Source: Clostridium sp. Cult2 (lineage in GTDB: Bacteria; Bacillota; Clostridia; Tissierellales; Tepidimicrobiaceae). From it: a DNA stretch of 64,000 nucleotides. A program made the position numbers and the translations under genes. The stretch lies in the NCBI RefSeq assembly GCF_021655075.1, contig NZ_PPXX01000112.1, positions 45,966 through 109,965 of the forward strand. The letters run 5' to 3'. The notes under the pieces were generated by a model. The model did no database searches. It was not told the origin of the DNA and was given only the letters and a program-made list of their open reading frames with translations. This document shows, piece by piece, positions 63,852-64,000 of this stretch (positions are counted from its first letter, which is position 1; each line of letters opens with the position of its first letter).

Positions 63852-64000
63852 ATGATAAATAATAATCATATTAGCAAAGCCATGACTATCAAATTGGACA
63901 ATGAATTACCCCCTATGCCTAAATTTGCTGAAGGCATAAGGCGAGCACCTAAAAGGGAGTTCAATCTGTCCAAAAAGGAAACGGAAATTGCATTAAAGAA
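63852..64000 (+). CDS. hutU: Urocanate hydratase, N-terminal fragment (cut by window end)
   Basis: Only the first 49 codons are in the window. AGGAGG precedes the ATG. The N-terminus contains A-M-T-I-K-L-D and P-K-F-A-E-G-I-R-R-A-P followed by K-K-E-T-E-I-A-L-K, which fits the clostridial type of urocanate hydratase, and the position right after hutH supports it. It is the second enzyme of the pathway, turning urocanate into imidazolonepropionate. Confidence 0.85.
   Translation, partial: MINNNHISKAMTIKLDNELPPMPKFAEGIRRAPKREFNLSKKETEIALK

Overview
The window is AT-rich, densely coded DNA from a low-GC Gram-positive anaerobe, most likely a clostridial or tissierellial Firmicute. Pointers are the strong AGGAGG-type ribosome sites, frequent TTG and GTG starts, an electron-bifurcating NfnAB pair, the two-subunit Fe-S serine dehydratase SdaAB/SdaAA, a Firmicutes-style 6S RNA and genes such as YtxH, a BmrCD-like ABC pair and NadK. 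I see no phage, IS element, CRISPR array, tRNA or rRNA. Gene identities were read from motifs; no database search was possible.

Layout. 1-9.7 kb: a Tad/Flp type IVc pilus operon (prepilin peptidase, TadE, TadG-like, CpaB, TadZ, CpaF, TadB, TadC) extended by a membrane-anchored VWA protein and a DUF192 protein; the pilin gene itself is probably just upstream of the window. 9.8-12.3 kb: a class V aminotransferase and an M20 amidohydrolase. 12.3-24.6 kb: a carbohydrate block of phosphoglucomutase, a nucleotidyltransferase fused to a degenerate phosphomannomutase domain, and a 2671-residue cyclic beta-1,2-glucan synthase. 24.6-28.1 kb: Mn-type superoxide dismutase (minus strand) with a near-perfect Fur-box-like palindrome upstream, divergent from nfnAB. 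28.2-29.6 kb: a MATE exporter.

29.6-37.7 kb, minus strand: one tightly packed operon, sdaAB-sdaAA followed by three poorly understood genes. These are a 1495-residue HD / helical-repeat / NadD-like nucleotidyltransferase / GNAT-like / phosphoribosyltransferase fusion, an LDH/MDH-like protein with a long N-terminal extension, and a gene resembling an NAD(P)H-dependent FMN reductase that looks interrupted by a one-base deletion. This is my strongest candidate for an undescribed system. 37.7-42.2 kb: a divergent UppS-family enzyme, PspC, then an FHA-FtsW/RodA-PBP cell-wall operon. 42.2-44.7 kb: NAD kinase, an RluA-type pseudouridine synthase and an unknown membrane-anchored protein. 44.8-47.6 kb: an unknown small protein, a compact structured RNA, an FtsH paralogue with an altered pore motif, the 6S RNA gene and a zinc-ribbon protein.

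47.6-52.2 kb, minus strand: a PHP-family phosphatase and a heterodimeric BmrCD-like ABC exporter. 52.4-55.1 kb: small helical and YtxH/DUF948 envelope proteins, a DAG-kinase-like lipid kinase and a MarR regulator. 55.2-60.6 kb: a 1795-residue signalling protein (pseudokinase, AAA ATPase, TPR, GAF, GGDEF, GAF). 60.6-64 kb: a LacI regulator, an RNA 2',3'-cyclic phosphodiesterase, then hutH and the start of hutU, so histidine degradation continues off the right edge.
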